From: Aliirhizobium wenxiniae
Lineage (GTDB): Bacteria > Pseudomonadota > Alphaproteobacteria > Rhizobiales > Rhizobiaceae
Assembly (NCBI RefSeq): GCF_014201355.1
Contig: NZ_JACHEG010000012.1
Coordinates: forward strand, 1-64,000
Length of the DNA: 64,000 bases
Direction: 5' to 3'
Under the pieces are notes generated by a model. That model made no database searches. It worked only from the letters and a program-made list of their open reading frames with translations, and was not told the DNA's origin. The position numbers and the translations under genes are program-made. Shown in pieces: positions 1-7,930 of this stretch (the first letter of the stretch is position 1; each line of letters opens with the position of its first letter).

Positions 1-165
1 CATGATCTGGCGGTGGTCGATCACATGTGCGACCGGTTCGCCGTGATGCTGCGCGGTGAGATTACCGAGATATTGCCGCGCGAGGCGATCCCCGGCTGCC
101 AGGCAACTCATCCCTATTCCCGCGAACTGATCGGCGCGTCTCTGGAATATGAAGGGCATGTCTGA
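1..165 (+). CDS. Peptide/nickel-type ABC transporter ATP-binding protein, C-terminal fragment
   Basis: The first 54 codons of the window are open from the left edge and end at TGA 163-165. They read as the last part of an OppF/DppF-like ATPase: the H-loop and D-loop region (HDLAVVDHMCDRFAVML) is followed by the C-terminal helix segment with the typical HPYSREL signature that follows the nucleotide-binding domain in this family. It would energise import of oligopeptides or similar solutes from the cytoplasmic face. The start, Walker motifs and permeases lie outside the window. A strong terminator follows, so this is probably the last gene of its operon. Confidence 0.85.
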   Translation, partial: HDLAVVDHMCDRFAVMLRGEITEILPREAIPGCQATHPYSRELIGASLEYEGHV

Positions 166-196
166 CGCCCGGCGCGGTTAAAAAAGCTCCTCCCTG

Positions 197-226
197 GCCC
201 GGCCTTGAGTGCCGGGCTCTTTTTTT
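197..226 (+). terminator. Rho-independent terminator after the ABC ATPase gene
   Basis: A perfect 7-bp stem (GCCCGGC 197-203 with GCCGGGC 211-217) closes a 7-nt loop and is followed by a run of T (218-226). It starts 32 nt after the ATPase stop codon and ends that transcription unit before the convergent LysR gene. Confidence 0.85.
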
Positions 227-250
227 GGCTGGAGGCGAGGGGGATGAGAA

Positions 251-1147
251 TTACAGAGCCATCTGCGCGCGCAGGCGGGGAGAGATCCAGTCGAGGAAGC
301 ATCGCACCTTTTGCGGCAAGGGGTCGGCTGGGTGATGGATCACGTTGACCGGCAGGGGGGCTGGTGCAAACTCCGTCAGTAGCTCTTGCAGTGCGCCGGA
401 GCGCAACTCTTCGGAGATTTGGTAGGAAAGCACGCGAATGATGCCGATACCGGCCAGCGCCGCTTGAATGGCAGCCTCCGTCGTGTTGACCGAAAGCTTG
501 GAGCGGGGCTCTACAATGAAGGCCGCACCATCGCGGCGATAACGCCATTCCGGAGAGATTGCGAAACCCTGAAAGCTTATGCCGTCATGCTGGGCGAGGT
601 CATCCGGCCGGCGCGGCACGCCCTGGCGGGCAAGATATTCCGGGCTGGCGCAGATCACCCGGCGTACGGCGCCCACGCGGGTTGCGATAAGTGCGCTGTC
701 GGTCAGATGCCCGATCCGAAGAGCGACATCGACATGCTCCTCAGCGAGGCTCAGCTGTCGATCGGCCAAGGTCAGGCGCAGGTCGATTTCGGGTTGCTCC
801 TTCAGGAATTCCAGTGCAATCGGCAGCAGGTGACGCTCGCCAAAGGCAATTGGAGCCGTCACATGCAGCCCGCCGCGCAGAGCGCCATGATCGCTGCTGG
901 CCTGTTTTTCCGCGGCATTCAGGGCCTCGAGAATGCGACGTGACGCGGCAACGAAGGCGCGGCCTTCTTCTGTCAAAGCGAGGCCGCTGCGGCTGCGCAG
1001 CAGCAGGCGCACGCCGAGATGCTTTTCAAGATCGGCGACCTTGCGGCTGACCGTGGCGAGTGGTGAACGCAATCGCCGCGCGCCGGCCGAGAGGCTGCCA
1101 GCCTCGACCACTGCGAGCAGAACCGACATTGCTTCGAAACGGTCCAT
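251..1147 (-). CDS. LysR-family transcriptional regulator
   Basis: This is a 298-residue protein of normal LysR length. Residues 1-60 form the winged helix-turn-helix (MDRFEAMSVLLAVVEAGS, then a TVSRKVADLEKHLGVRLL recognition region). The rest is a periplasmic-binding-protein-like effector domain. The CRG-type subgroup is suggested by the start MDRFEAM and by the ending in which the C-terminal domain reaches FLDW. The gene is divergent from the metallo-hydrolase gene at 1283, with about 135 bp between them, so that gene is the likely target together with self-regulation. The inducer cannot be read from the sequence. Confidence 0.93.
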   Translation of the reverse strand: MDRFEAMSVLLAVVEAGSLSAGARRLRSPLATVSRKVADLEKHLGVRLLLRSRSGLALTEEGRAFVAASRRILEALNAAEKQASSDHGALRGGLHVTAPIAFGERHLLPIALEFLKEQPEIDLRLTLADRQLSLAEEHVDVALRIGHLTDSALIATRVGAVRRVICASPEYLARQGVPRRPDDLAQHDGISFQGFAISPEWRYRRDGAAFIVEPRSKLSVNTTEAAIQAALAGIGIIRVLSYQISEELRSGALQELLTEFAPAPLPVNVIHHPADPLPQKVRCFLDWISPRLRAQMAL

Positions 1148-1282
1148 CTAAACCTTCCGGAATTTGAGAGGGTAGCTTTCCGATTGGCAGAGTATCTTAT
1201 CGGTTGCATGTGTCATAGCCTGCACGCGTTCTTGGGGGCGGCGGCAGTCGCCCATTTTTTTAATGATCCGGGGGGCCGCATC

Positions 1283-2260
1283 ATGGCTGAATTTTCACGC
1301 AGATCCTTTGTCTCCACTCTTCCTCTCGGCCTTGCCGGGGCAAGCCTGATCGGAGGCGCGCCAACAACGGCCCTTGCGGCGGCGCAGGCGGCCACGGGCG
1401 CGCCGGTCAGCGTTACGCCGCTCGCGCAGATTCGCATCGGTCGCTTCACTGTCACGGCCCTGACGGACGGTTATGCCGATATGCCCTTTGACTATTTTCC
1501 AGGACGCGACGCGGCCGAGGTGGAAAAGGCGGCTACGGCGCAGTTCACTGCCCGGCCGAGCGGCGTGCGGTTTCTGTTCAACCAGTATCTCATCGAGGAT
1601 GGCCAGCGCCGCATCCTGATCGATGCCGGGGCCGCGGGTTCGATCGGCCAGACGGGCCAGCTGCCGCAGGCGCTATCCGCGCTGGGCTTGAGACTTGACC
1701 AGATCGACGCTGTGATCGTGACGCATCTGCATCAGGACCACATGGGTGGGCTGATCGCTGGCGGCAAGAACAATTTTCCCAAGGCGGAACTCTATATCGA
1801 TCGCCGCGACGTCGCCCATTGGACAGATCCCGCCAAGCGTAGCGGTGCGCCTGATTTCCTGCAGCCCAGCTTCAAGATGGCGGAGGAGGTTGTTCGGCTC
1901 TATCCGAAGCTCCAGGCGATCGATGGTGAGCGCGAGATCTCACCAGGCGTTTCGATCGTCGACCTGACAGGCCATACACCCGGCCATATCGGGGTCAGGG
2001 TCGAAGATGGCGGGCAGAGCCTGATCATGGTTTCGGACATGATCTTTCCGGTCGTGCATCCGGCCGCGACCGACGTGTTCTTCCTGTTCGAGCAGGACCG
2101 CGAAGCCGCCAAGGCGATGCGCGACCGCTTCTTCCCGATGGCTGCTTCAGAAGGGGCGCTCATCGCCGCCACGCATATGCCCTTCCCAGGGCTCGGCCGT
2201 GTCGTCGCCGATCGCGGACAGATGCGCTGGCAGGTAGCGGATTGGGCTCTGCAGACCTGA
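1283..2260 (+). CDS. Tat-exported MBL-fold metallo-hydrolase
   Basis: This is a 325-residue metallo-beta-lactamase-fold hydrolase. The N-terminus carries a twin-arginine signal (SRRSFVS, residues 5-11), a hydrophobic stretch and an Ala-rich cleavage region ending near residue 35, so the enzyme should be folded with its metal before export to the periplasm. The zinc motif HLHQDH lies at residues 148-153, followed by the conserved GHTPGH and SDM metal-ligand segments. The family includes lactonases (AHL quorum-quenching type) and other hydrolases; the substrate is not evident. I chose ATG 1283 because the Tat motif begins there. An upstream in-frame ATG at 1184 would add residues before the twin arginines. 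A LysR gene is divergent. Confidence 0.9.
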   Translation: MAEFSRRSFVSTLPLGLAGASLIGGAPTTALAAAQAATGAPVSVTPLAQIRIGRFTVTALTDGYADMPFDYFPGRDAAEVEKAATAQFTARPSGVRFLFNQYLIEDGQRRILIDAGAAGSIGQTGQLPQALSALGLRLDQIDAVIVTHLHQDHMGGLIAGGKNNFPKAELYIDRRDVAHWTDPAKRSGAPDFLQPSFKMAEEVVRLYPKLQAIDGEREISPGVSIVDLTGHTPGHIGVRVEDGGQSLIMVSDMIFPVVHPAATDVFFLFEQDREAAKAMRDRFFPMAASEGALIAATHMPFPGLGRVVADRGQMRWQVADWALQT

Positions 2261-2340
2261 GGTCTGTTCGGCGCGAAGTGGACATGCGGTGCAATTCTGA
2301 CCTCCTGTCTGGGCCAGCCACCTAGAGGATGGCCCAGGCG

Positions 2341-2369
2341 AAAAGAGGCGCATGTTGCCATGCGCCTCT
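2341..2369 (-). terminator. Rho-independent terminator of the SBP operon
   Basis: A perfect 11-bp stem (2344-2354 with 2359-2369) has a TTGC/GCAA tetraloop. On the minus strand it is followed by TTTT. It lies 26 nt past the stop of the solute-binding protein at 2395. The plus-strand neighbour ends at 2260, so it may also limit read-through from that side. Confidence 0.85.
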
Positions 2370-2394
2370 CTGTCGAAACAGCTGCCTGGAGGGG

Positions 2395-3990
2395 TTAGCG
2401 CTGTTTCGTGATGCCCTCGAAGCGGGAAAGCCAGGGATTGACGATCATGCCACCGACATCGCTGCGGAATGCCGCGGTATCGACCACTTCCGAGAAGGGT
2501 TGGATCGACATGACTATCTCTTCCATGTAGTTCTGGATGTCCTCATAGGCCTTGGTCTGTTTTGCCGGATCGCGCTCGACAAGCGCGTCGCCGATCATCT
2601 TGTTGAGCTTCTCGTCATAGAAACTCGTGCGCCAGCCCTGATAGTTGGTGAGCTTGGACTCATCCGAATTGTTCGGGTTATAGGCAAGCGCACGCAGATT
2701 GTTGTCCGGGTGGGGCTGCTGGCCGCCGCCGCCGCGGCCGACGAGCAGCTCGAACTTGCGCTCGCGCATCGCGCCATAAATCTGGTCGCCGGAACCGGTG
2801 ATCAGTTCGGCCTGGATGCCTGCTTGGGCGAGCGTGTTCTGGATGGCGGTTGCCGCCTTCATGAACGGATCTTCCGACAGAACGCGGAGCGTTGTCTTGA
2901 AACCGTTCGGATAACCGGCTTCCGCCAGCAGCGCCTTTGCCTTTTCGATGTCGAGCTTGTAGCCCGGATCCGGCAGAGAACCCATGACGCCGGTGCTGAT
3001 CTGGCGCTGGCGGACCTTGCCGTAATAGGGCATGACGGCCTTGTCGAGACCTTGATAATCGATGAGGTAACGCAGCGCCTCGCGCACCTTCGGCTTGGCG
3101 AACCGCTCGTCCTTCATCGATACGCCGAGATAATAGAAGCCGGAACCAGGGGTCGATTCTATCTTGATCTCGGCATTGGTTTCGAGTGACTTCAGGTCCG
3201 GCGCCTGCAACGAATAGGCGACGTCGATATCACCTTTTTCGAGCATCAGGCGCTGCGACTGCGATTCCGGCAGATGGCGCATCAGCACGCGCTTCATGGC
3301 AGGCGCCTCGCCCCAGTAATCGCCGTTGCGGGTGAGGATGATATATTCGTTGGACTTCCACTGGCCAAGCGTGAACGGACCGGAGCCGGCCGAGTTCAAT
3401 GTCAGCCATCCGGCGCCGAGATCGCCGTCCTTCTCGTTTTCGAGCGCGGTCTTGCTGTCGATGATCGAGCCGGGACCGTTCTGCGCCAGCACCATCAGCA
3501 CGAGGTTCGGGTCATCCGGCTGGGGCAGGTTTAGCACGAAGGTGTGCTCGTCTTCAGCGACGAAAAGCTTGTCGGCCGCTTCCGCCTTAAAGCCGCGGGT
3601 CTTAAGCAAGGAAGCCTGAGCAAGGTTGCGGGTGAGCAGGCGTTTCAGGCTCCAGACCACATCATTGGCGGTGACCGGATTGCCGGAGGCAAAGCTCGCC
3701 TTGCGCAAGTGGAAGCGAATAGACATCCGGTCCTCGGAGATCTCCCAGCGTTCCGCAATGCGCGGCTGGATCGAGCGATCCTTCTCGCTAAGGGCAACCA
3801 GCGTGTCGTAGATATTGTTGAGCACCTGAACCGTCTCGCGGCCGGTGATGGCGGCCGGATCGAGCGTCAGGATGTTGTTCATCGTGGTCGCCACGACAAG
3901 CTGGTCCTTGGGCGTTTCCGCCAGAGCGTTGAGAGGCATGGCGCCGAGCAGGAGCGCTCCGACGGCTGCAGTTGCAAAAAAGTGTCGCAT
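2395..3990 (-). CDS. ABC transporter substrate-binding protein, family 5 (peptide/opine type)
   Basis: This is a 531-residue exported solute-binding protein. A cleavable signal peptide (MRHFFATAAVGALLLGAMPLNALA) precedes a SBP_bac_5 domain with the family landmarks: a LDPA segment near residue 45, RIAERWEIS, and the ASGNPVTANDVVWSLKRL motif near residue 105. Family members deliver peptides, opines or other amphipathic solutes to a DppBCDF-like permease. The operon order is enolase-superfamily enzyme, SGNH esterase, then this gene; no permease or ATPase gene accompanies it. It must use a transporter encoded elsewhere, possibly the one that ends at base 165 (opposite strand). The substrate is unknown. 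Confidence 0.92.
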   Translation of the reverse strand: MRHFFATAAVGALLLGAMPLNALAETPKDQLVVATTMNNILTLDPAAITGRETVQVLNNIYDTLVALSEKDRSIQPRIAERWEISEDRMSIRFHLRKASFASGNPVTANDVVWSLKRLLTRNLAQASLLKTRGFKAEAADKLFVAEDEHTFVLNLPQPDDPNLVLMVLAQNGPGSIIDSKTALENEKDGDLGAGWLTLNSAGSGPFTLGQWKSNEYIILTRNGDYWGEAPAMKRVLMRHLPESQSQRLMLEKGDIDVAYSLQAPDLKSLETNAEIKIESTPGSGFYYLGVSMKDERFAKPKVREALRYLIDYQGLDKAVMPYYGKVRQRQISTGVMGSLPDPGYKLDIEKAKALLAEAGYPNGFKTTLRVLSEDPFMKAATAIQNTLAQAGIQAELITGSGDQIYGAMRERKFELLVGRGGGGQQPHPDNNLRALAYNPNNSDESKLTNYQGWRTSFYDEKLNKMIGDALVERDPAKQTKAYEDIQNYMEEIVMSIQPFSEVVDTAAFRSDVGGMIVNPWLSRFEGITKQR

Positions 3991-4079
3991 GTTTCCTCCG
4001 TTTGATGCCGCTTCGCGTGGAATACGGCCCCTCCATGATTTCTATCCTTTCGGCCTATCGCTCTCCCAAGCCAGGCCGA

Positions 4080-4709
4080 TCACCCGAGAATGTCTGCCAC
4101 CGGGCCCGACAGTGCCCGGCCCAAAGCCTCCGTGTTTGCGATATCCATGTGCACGCCATCGATCGGCGAAGCGCTTGCGGCACTGCCTGCATCGAAGAAG
4201 TCGTGTCCGAGTTCTGCAGCAAGTTTGCGGTAGAGCGGCGCAAGTCTTTGTGATTCCGCAATGCTGCGGCCGCCGGCCACCTGGCCGTTGCCGTCCGTCA
4301 CGCAGGGCGGTGGAGCAACCAGCAGCAGCCGCGGACGTGCCGAGCGCGGCTTATAGGGAAAGGTCTCGACGATCTCGGCGAGCCGGCGCATGCCGGAAAA
4401 TGCCGCCTCGGCGCGGCCGCCATGGACCGGCTTGAGGTCGTTGGTGCCGAGCATTATCACCACGAGATCGAGCGGCGTGTGCACTGCGAGCGCCACCGAC
4501 AAGGCCCGGGCACCGTTTCGGCAGGCAGGGCCTGTGTGATCGTCATAACAGGTGGTGCGACCGCCAAGCCCGTCGGACAGGACATCCACCCGAGAGCCGA
4601 GTTCGGCCTTCAACACTTCCGGCCAGCGATGCTGACGCGGATGGCGCAGGCCGGTTTTCGGATCTGCTCCCCAGGTCAGGCTGTCGCCAAAGGCCAGAAG
4701 TGTTTTCAT
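4080..4709 (-). CDS. SGNH/GDSL-family esterase
   Basis: This is a 209-residue single-domain SGNH hydrolase. Block I is FGDSLTWG with nucleophile Ser10; Gly49 (block II) and the GTND motif with Asn90 (block III) supply the oxyanion hole. Asp184 and His187 in DGVH complete the triad. There is no signal peptide, so it is cytoplasmic. The family resembles arylesterase/acylhydrolase types and removes acetyl or other acyl groups, often from sugars. Its start lies 5 nt past the stop of the enolase-superfamily gene, showing translational coupling. Deacylation of an imported acylated sugar acid would fit the context, but that is inference. Confidence 0.88.
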   Translation of the reverse strand: MKTLLAFGDSLTWGADPKTGLRHPRQHRWPEVLKAELGSRVDVLSDGLGGRTTCYDDHTGPACRNGARALSVALAVHTPLDLVVIMLGTNDLKPVHGGRAEAAFSGMRRLAEIVETFPYKPRSARPRLLLVAPPPCVTDGNGQVAGGRSIAESQRLAPLYRKLAAELGHDFFDAGSAASASPIDGVHMDIANTEALGRALSGPVADILG

Positions 4710-4713
4710 GATC

Positions 4714-5862
4714 TTACCTCACCCGGTTGTTTTCGATGAAGGCGAAATCGATGTCTTCACCGAGGCCCGGACGATCGGGGACATGGACGTAGCCGTCCCT
4801 GTCCATCGGGTCCGAGAGCGACTTGAGATAGTCGTGGCCATCATCATATTCGAGGAAGGGATGAAGCAGGCCGCGCTCGTACCAGCGGCAATTCTTCACT
4901 GCCGCCACGACATGCAGGTTCATCGCCGTGTTGCCGTGTACCTCGCACTCGATCCCGAAGGATTCGGCCATATGCATCGTCTTCAAGGCCGGTGTGATTC
5001 CGCCGACATCGTTGACGCCGGTGCGCAGGATGTCGCAAGCGCCGGATTTTACCCACTCGGCACGATGCCAGTGCTTGCCGGCGGCACTTTCGGGGCCGAC
5101 GACCGGGATATCCAGATTGTCGGCGAGCCACTTGTAGGAAGACATGGACTGCTCGTCCATCGGCTCCTCGATCCAGTCGAAGCCGAGCTTTTCAAGACCG
5201 CGTCCGAGTTCCAGCGCATCGGTGCGCGAATACCAGTGGAAGGCGTCGATCATCAGGCGGATGTCGGGGCCGACCGCTTCGCGTACAGCGGCGCAGGCCT
5301 TGATGTCCATCTTCACATCTGGAGCCCAGCTGACCGGCGGCATCCAGGTATGCAGTTTGATGCCCTTGTAACCGCGCTTTACCAGCGTTTCAGCAAAACG
5401 TCCGTAATCCTCGGGCGTTGCAAGGCCGCCCTCGATCTCGTCGCCGCACATGATGGAGCCATAGGCGAGCACCTTGTCGCGATAGGCGCCGATCAACTTG
5501 TAAACAGGTGTGTTGGTCGCGCGGCCGGCGAGATCCCAGAGCGCGCAATCGACCACGGCAAGGGTGCGATCGGTCAGCTGTGCGGCAGAGCCGCGCTGCC
5601 AATGGGCGAGATCCTGCCACAGCCGTTCCCGATCCCGGTAATCCTGGCCGATCAGGACCTTCTTGACGAATTTCTCGATGACATGGGGGCGAATGATTTC
5701 CGGCGCTGTGAAGGAATGCCCTTCGTGGCCGTCCTCGGTGCGAATGGTCAGCATGGCCTGTTCCACCTGATGCGGCGGACCGGGATGCGCGTGACCGGCG
5801 CTGTCGGAATGCCGACGAGTGGTCGTGCGGAAGACGCGGACTTCGACGTCGGTGATGATCAT
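4714..5862 (-). CDS. Mandelate racemase/muconate lactonizing enzyme (enolase superfamily) protein
   Basis: This is a 382-residue enolase-superfamily enzyme with an N-terminal capping domain and a C-terminal TIM barrel. The metal ligands are visible as Asp206 (LMIDAFHW), Glu232 (WIEEP) and Glu258 (GPESA). A candidate catalytic Lys169 sits in GIKLHTW and His309 in CEVHGNT. Such enzymes abstract an alpha-proton from a carboxylate and usually dehydrate, cycloisomerise or racemise sugar acids. I chose ATG 5862, which has GGAGGAA at good spacing; an in-frame upstream ATG at 5907 lacks this. It is first in an operon with the SGNH esterase and solute-binding protein, and divergent from kduI. A sugar-acid dehydratase is the best guess. 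Confidence 0.9.
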   Translation of the reverse strand: MIITDVEVRVFRTTTRRHSDSAGHAHPGPPHQVEQAMLTIRTEDGHEGHSFTAPEIIRPHVIEKFVKKVLIGQDYRDRERLWQDLAHWQRGSAAQLTDRTLAVVDCALWDLAGRATNTPVYKLIGAYRDKVLAYGSIMCGDEIEGGLATPEDYGRFAETLVKRGYKGIKLHTWMPPVSWAPDVKMDIKACAAVREAVGPDIRLMIDAFHWYSRTDALELGRGLEKLGFDWIEEPMDEQSMSSYKWLADNLDIPVVGPESAAGKHWHRAEWVKSGACDILRTGVNDVGGITPALKTMHMAESFGIECEVHGNTAMNLHVVAAVKNCRWYERGLLHPFLEYDDGHDYLKSLSDPMDRDGYVHVPDRPGLGEDIDFAFIENNRVR

Positions 5863-5911
5863 TGTTCCTCCCAGAAATATCTTAACTTGCCAGACAGATT
5901 TACGCATGTTG

Positions 5912-5926
5912 TTGACAGCATGTCAA
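5912..5926. promoter_or_regulatory. Palindrome TTGACA-N3-TGTCAA in the kduI/enolase divergent promoter
   Basis: A perfect 6+6 inverted repeat with a 3-nt centre lies 50 nt upstream of the enolase-superfamily start codon. It could be an operator for the minus-strand operon, and its left arm resembles a -35 hexamer. No regulator gene is adjacent. Confidence 0.4.
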
Positions 5927-5970
5927 ATGCGTTCTGCATATCCTTTGCTTGATCGCCAATTTGATCGTTT

Positions 5971-5991
5971 CTGACAGACAGGTGCTGTCAG
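5971..5991. promoter_or_regulatory. Inverted repeat CTGACAG-N7-CTGTCAG between divergent genes
   Basis: A perfect 7-bp inverted repeat with a 7-nt spacer lies midway between the divergent enolase-superfamily gene and kduI. Its arms share the TGACA core with the palindrome at 5912-5926, centres about 62 bp apart, which suggests two sites for one dimeric regulator. Assignment is tentative. Confidence 0.4.
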
Positions 5992-6017
5992 CTCATCTGC
6001 TCGACCACGAAGATGCC

Positions 6018-6050
6018 TTGACCTCAATGAGGTTGTCGTACAGATATAAG
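6018..6050 (+). promoter_or_regulatory. Candidate kduI promoter with embedded GntR/FadR-type site
   Basis: TTGACC (6018-6023) and TATAAG (6045-6050) could be -35 and -10 elements, though the 21-nt spacing is long. Between them TTGTCGTACAG (6033-6043) fits the FadR-subfamily GntR pattern TnGTnnnACnA at all but the last base. FadR-type regulators commonly control uronate genes, so repression of kduI from here is plausible. No GntR gene lies in the window. Confidence 0.35.
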
Positions 6051-6089
6051 CAACACGTAGGATGAGATGGCTGCGGCCAATAGGAAGAG

Positions 6090-6920
6090 ATGTCTATGCT
6101 AAACGTCGAAACGAGGCACGCGGTGCACCCCGCTCAAGCGAAAGCTATGGACACCGCGGAACTTCGTGCGCATTTCCTTGCCTCGAATATGTTTCGCGAA
6201 GGCGAAATCCGGCTGATATATACGCATTACGACCGCTTCATTGTCGGTGGTGCTGTTCCTGCCGGCGGAGAGTTAGTGCTTGATAAAGTGGAGGAAACCA
6301 AAACCCCTTCCCTACTTGATCGGCGGGAAATGGGCATCGTCAATATCGGTGACACCGGCACGGTAAGCATTGCCAGCGAGAGCTGGGAGTTGCAGCACGG
6401 TGACGTTCTTTACATCGGCGCGGGCGCAGGTGCCATTACCTTCAGCGGTGCAGGGCGTTTCTATATCACCTCTTGCCCGGCACATCGCTCCTGCCCCAAC
6501 CGATTGATCACCAAGGCGGACAGCAAGGAAGTCAAGCTCGGCGCGACCGAGACCTCCAACAAGCGCACCATCAACCAGTTCATTCACCCGCTGGTGATGG
6601 AAAGCTGCCAGCTCGTGCTTGGTTATACGGAACTCGAAGACGGCTCTGTCTGGAACACGATCCCCTCGCATATCCATGACCGCCGTATGGAAGCCTACCT
6701 CTATTTCGGCATGGAGCCGAAATCCCGTGTCCTGCACCTGATGGGTGAACCACAGGAAACCCGCCACCTCTTTATCGGCAACGAGGAAGGTGCGATTTCT
6801 CCGCCGTGGTCCATTCATTCCGGTGCCGGCATCGGCAGCTATACTTTTATCTGGGCGATGGCCGGGGACAATATCGATTACACCGACATGGACTTCATCC
6901 AGCCTGAGGATCTTCTGTAA
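6090..6920 (+). CDS. kduI: 5-dehydro-4-deoxy-D-glucuronate isomerase (KduI)
   Basis: This is a 276-residue cupin-fold protein, almost exactly the length of E. coli KduI (278). It interconverts 5-keto-4-deoxyuronate and 2,5-diketo-3-deoxygluconate during breakdown of pectin and other unsaturated uronates in the cytoplasm. The zinc ligands are visible as His194 and His196 in PSHIH, Glu201, and His243 in WSIHSG; each is offset by two from the E. coli residues as I recall them. AGGAAGAG precedes ATG 6090. The gene is monocistronic and divergent from the enolase-superfamily operon. The usual partner KduD is absent from the window. Confidence 0.96.
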   Translation: MSMLNVETRHAVHPAQAKAMDTAELRAHFLASNMFREGEIRLIYTHYDRFIVGGAVPAGGELVLDKVEETKTPSLLDRREMGIVNIGDTGTVSIASESWELQHGDVLYIGAGAGAITFSGAGRFYITSCPAHRSCPNRLITKADSKEVKLGATETSNKRTINQFIHPLVMESCQLVLGYTELEDGSVWNTIPSHIHDRRMEAYLYFGMEPKSRVLHLMGEPQETRHLFIGNEEGAISPPWSIHSGAGIGSYTFIWAMAGDNIDYTDMDFIQPEDLL

Positions 6921-6939
6921 GAAGCTTGCAGGCTAAGCT

Positions 6940-6960
6940 GGAGGGCCCCTAAGGCCCTCC
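6940..6960. terminator. Hairpin between convergent kduI and allulose operon
   Basis: A perfect 8-bp stem (6940-6947 with 6953-6960) with a 5-nt loop starts 19 nt after the kduI stop. It has no T-run on either strand, so it may terminate weakly or act as an RNA 3'-end stabiliser for one or both convergent units. Confidence 0.5.
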
Positions 6961-7001
6961 TCACCGTCTGAATTAAGACTGTTCAGGCAAGAAGCCTTTT
7001 A

Positions 7002-7871
7002 TCAGCCACCCAGCACGAAGCGGGAGAAGGCGAGAGAATTACGGGCATCCTCGTCCATTTGCGCCTCGTTCGCGCCATTGGTGAGATCGCGCCAGACCCT
7101 GATGTCCGAGCCAATCGTGCCGCCGGTCTTGACGAAGGGTTCCATGACGACAGCCCCGGTGTAGTTGATCTCACGCAGCGCAGCGCCGATCTCGTGCCAT
7201 GGAAGATTGCCCTTGCCGGGAACGCGACGATTGTTCTCGCCAGTGTGGAAATGACCGAGCAGCGGACCGGCGGTGCGGATCGCATCGCCAAAGCTGTCTT
7301 CCTCGATATTCATATGGAATGTGTCGAGCATCACCTTGACGTTCGGCTTGCCGACATCCGTGACGAAGGCGACGCCTTCAGCCGCGGTGTTGAGGACGTG
7401 GTTCTCGAAGCGGTTGAGCACTTCGATGCAAAGGTTGATGCCGAGATTGTTGGCGAAATCAGCGATGCCGTGAATACCCTCAACGCCGCGGGCGCGATCG
7501 CCCACCTTGTCGACCGGCTTGGAATAGTCGACCGGCCAGTAAGAATGCAGCGCGCCGCCGATCGACCTGATGTCGAGCTTGGCGACATTGGTCAGGGTCT
7601 GTTCGAAGAAGGCCTTGCCGGCCTTGCGGACATCGGCATCCGGCGACGAGAGGTTTTTCTCTTTCGTCGGGCCGATGCCGGCGGTGAGGATGATGTTGTT
7701 GTCCCTGGCAGCTTGTCTGATGTCCCTAAGTTCGGCATCGCTATAGGTGTTGATGTGGTGGGCAGCGACCTCGATGATGTCGAAGCCTAGTTTGGCTACC
7801 TTCTCGACGTAAGGACCGAACTTGGCGCTCCATTCATGTTCCCAGTAAGAGTAATAGATGCCGTGTTTCAT
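7002..7871 (-). CDS. D-psicose (D-allulose) 3-epimerase
   Basis: This is a 289-residue TIM-barrel ketose 3-epimerase that interconverts D-fructose and D-psicose (allulose) in the cytoplasm with a divalent metal. The sequence closely follows the Agrobacterium tumefaciens enzyme as I remember it, from MKHGIYYSYWEHEW at the start to AFSRFVLGG at the end, at the same length. The metal/catalytic residues fall at Glu150, Asp183, His209 and Glu244, the published positions. I chose ATG 7871 over an in-frame upstream ATG at 7886 because it gives the family N-terminus. It is the last gene of a seven-gene operon with a sugar ABC transporter. D-tagatose or related ketoses are alternative substrates. Confidence 0.95.
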   Translation of the reverse strand: MKHGIYYSYWEHEWSAKFGPYVEKVAKLGFDIIEVAAHHINTYSDAELRDIRQAARDNNIILTAGIGPTKEKNLSSPDADVRKAGKAFFEQTLTNVAKLDIRSIGGALHSYWPVDYSKPVDKVGDRARGVEGIHGIADFANNLGINLCIEVLNRFENHVLNTAAEGVAFVTDVGKPNVKVMLDTFHMNIEEDSFGDAIRTAGPLLGHFHTGENNRRVPGKGNLPWHEIGAALREINYTGAVVMEPFVKTGGTIGSDIRVWRDLTNGANEAQMDEDARNSLAFSRFVLGG

Positions 7872-7930
7872 TGGAGCCTCTCTCAATAATCAGCTGTCGC
7901 TGTCGGGGTGGGTTCGAAGATATGCGGGCG

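Noticed and set aside
4708..5952. A 414-codon plus-strand frame opposite the enolase-superfamily gene
   Set aside because: It has no family features and is antisense to a gene with complete metal-site motifs.
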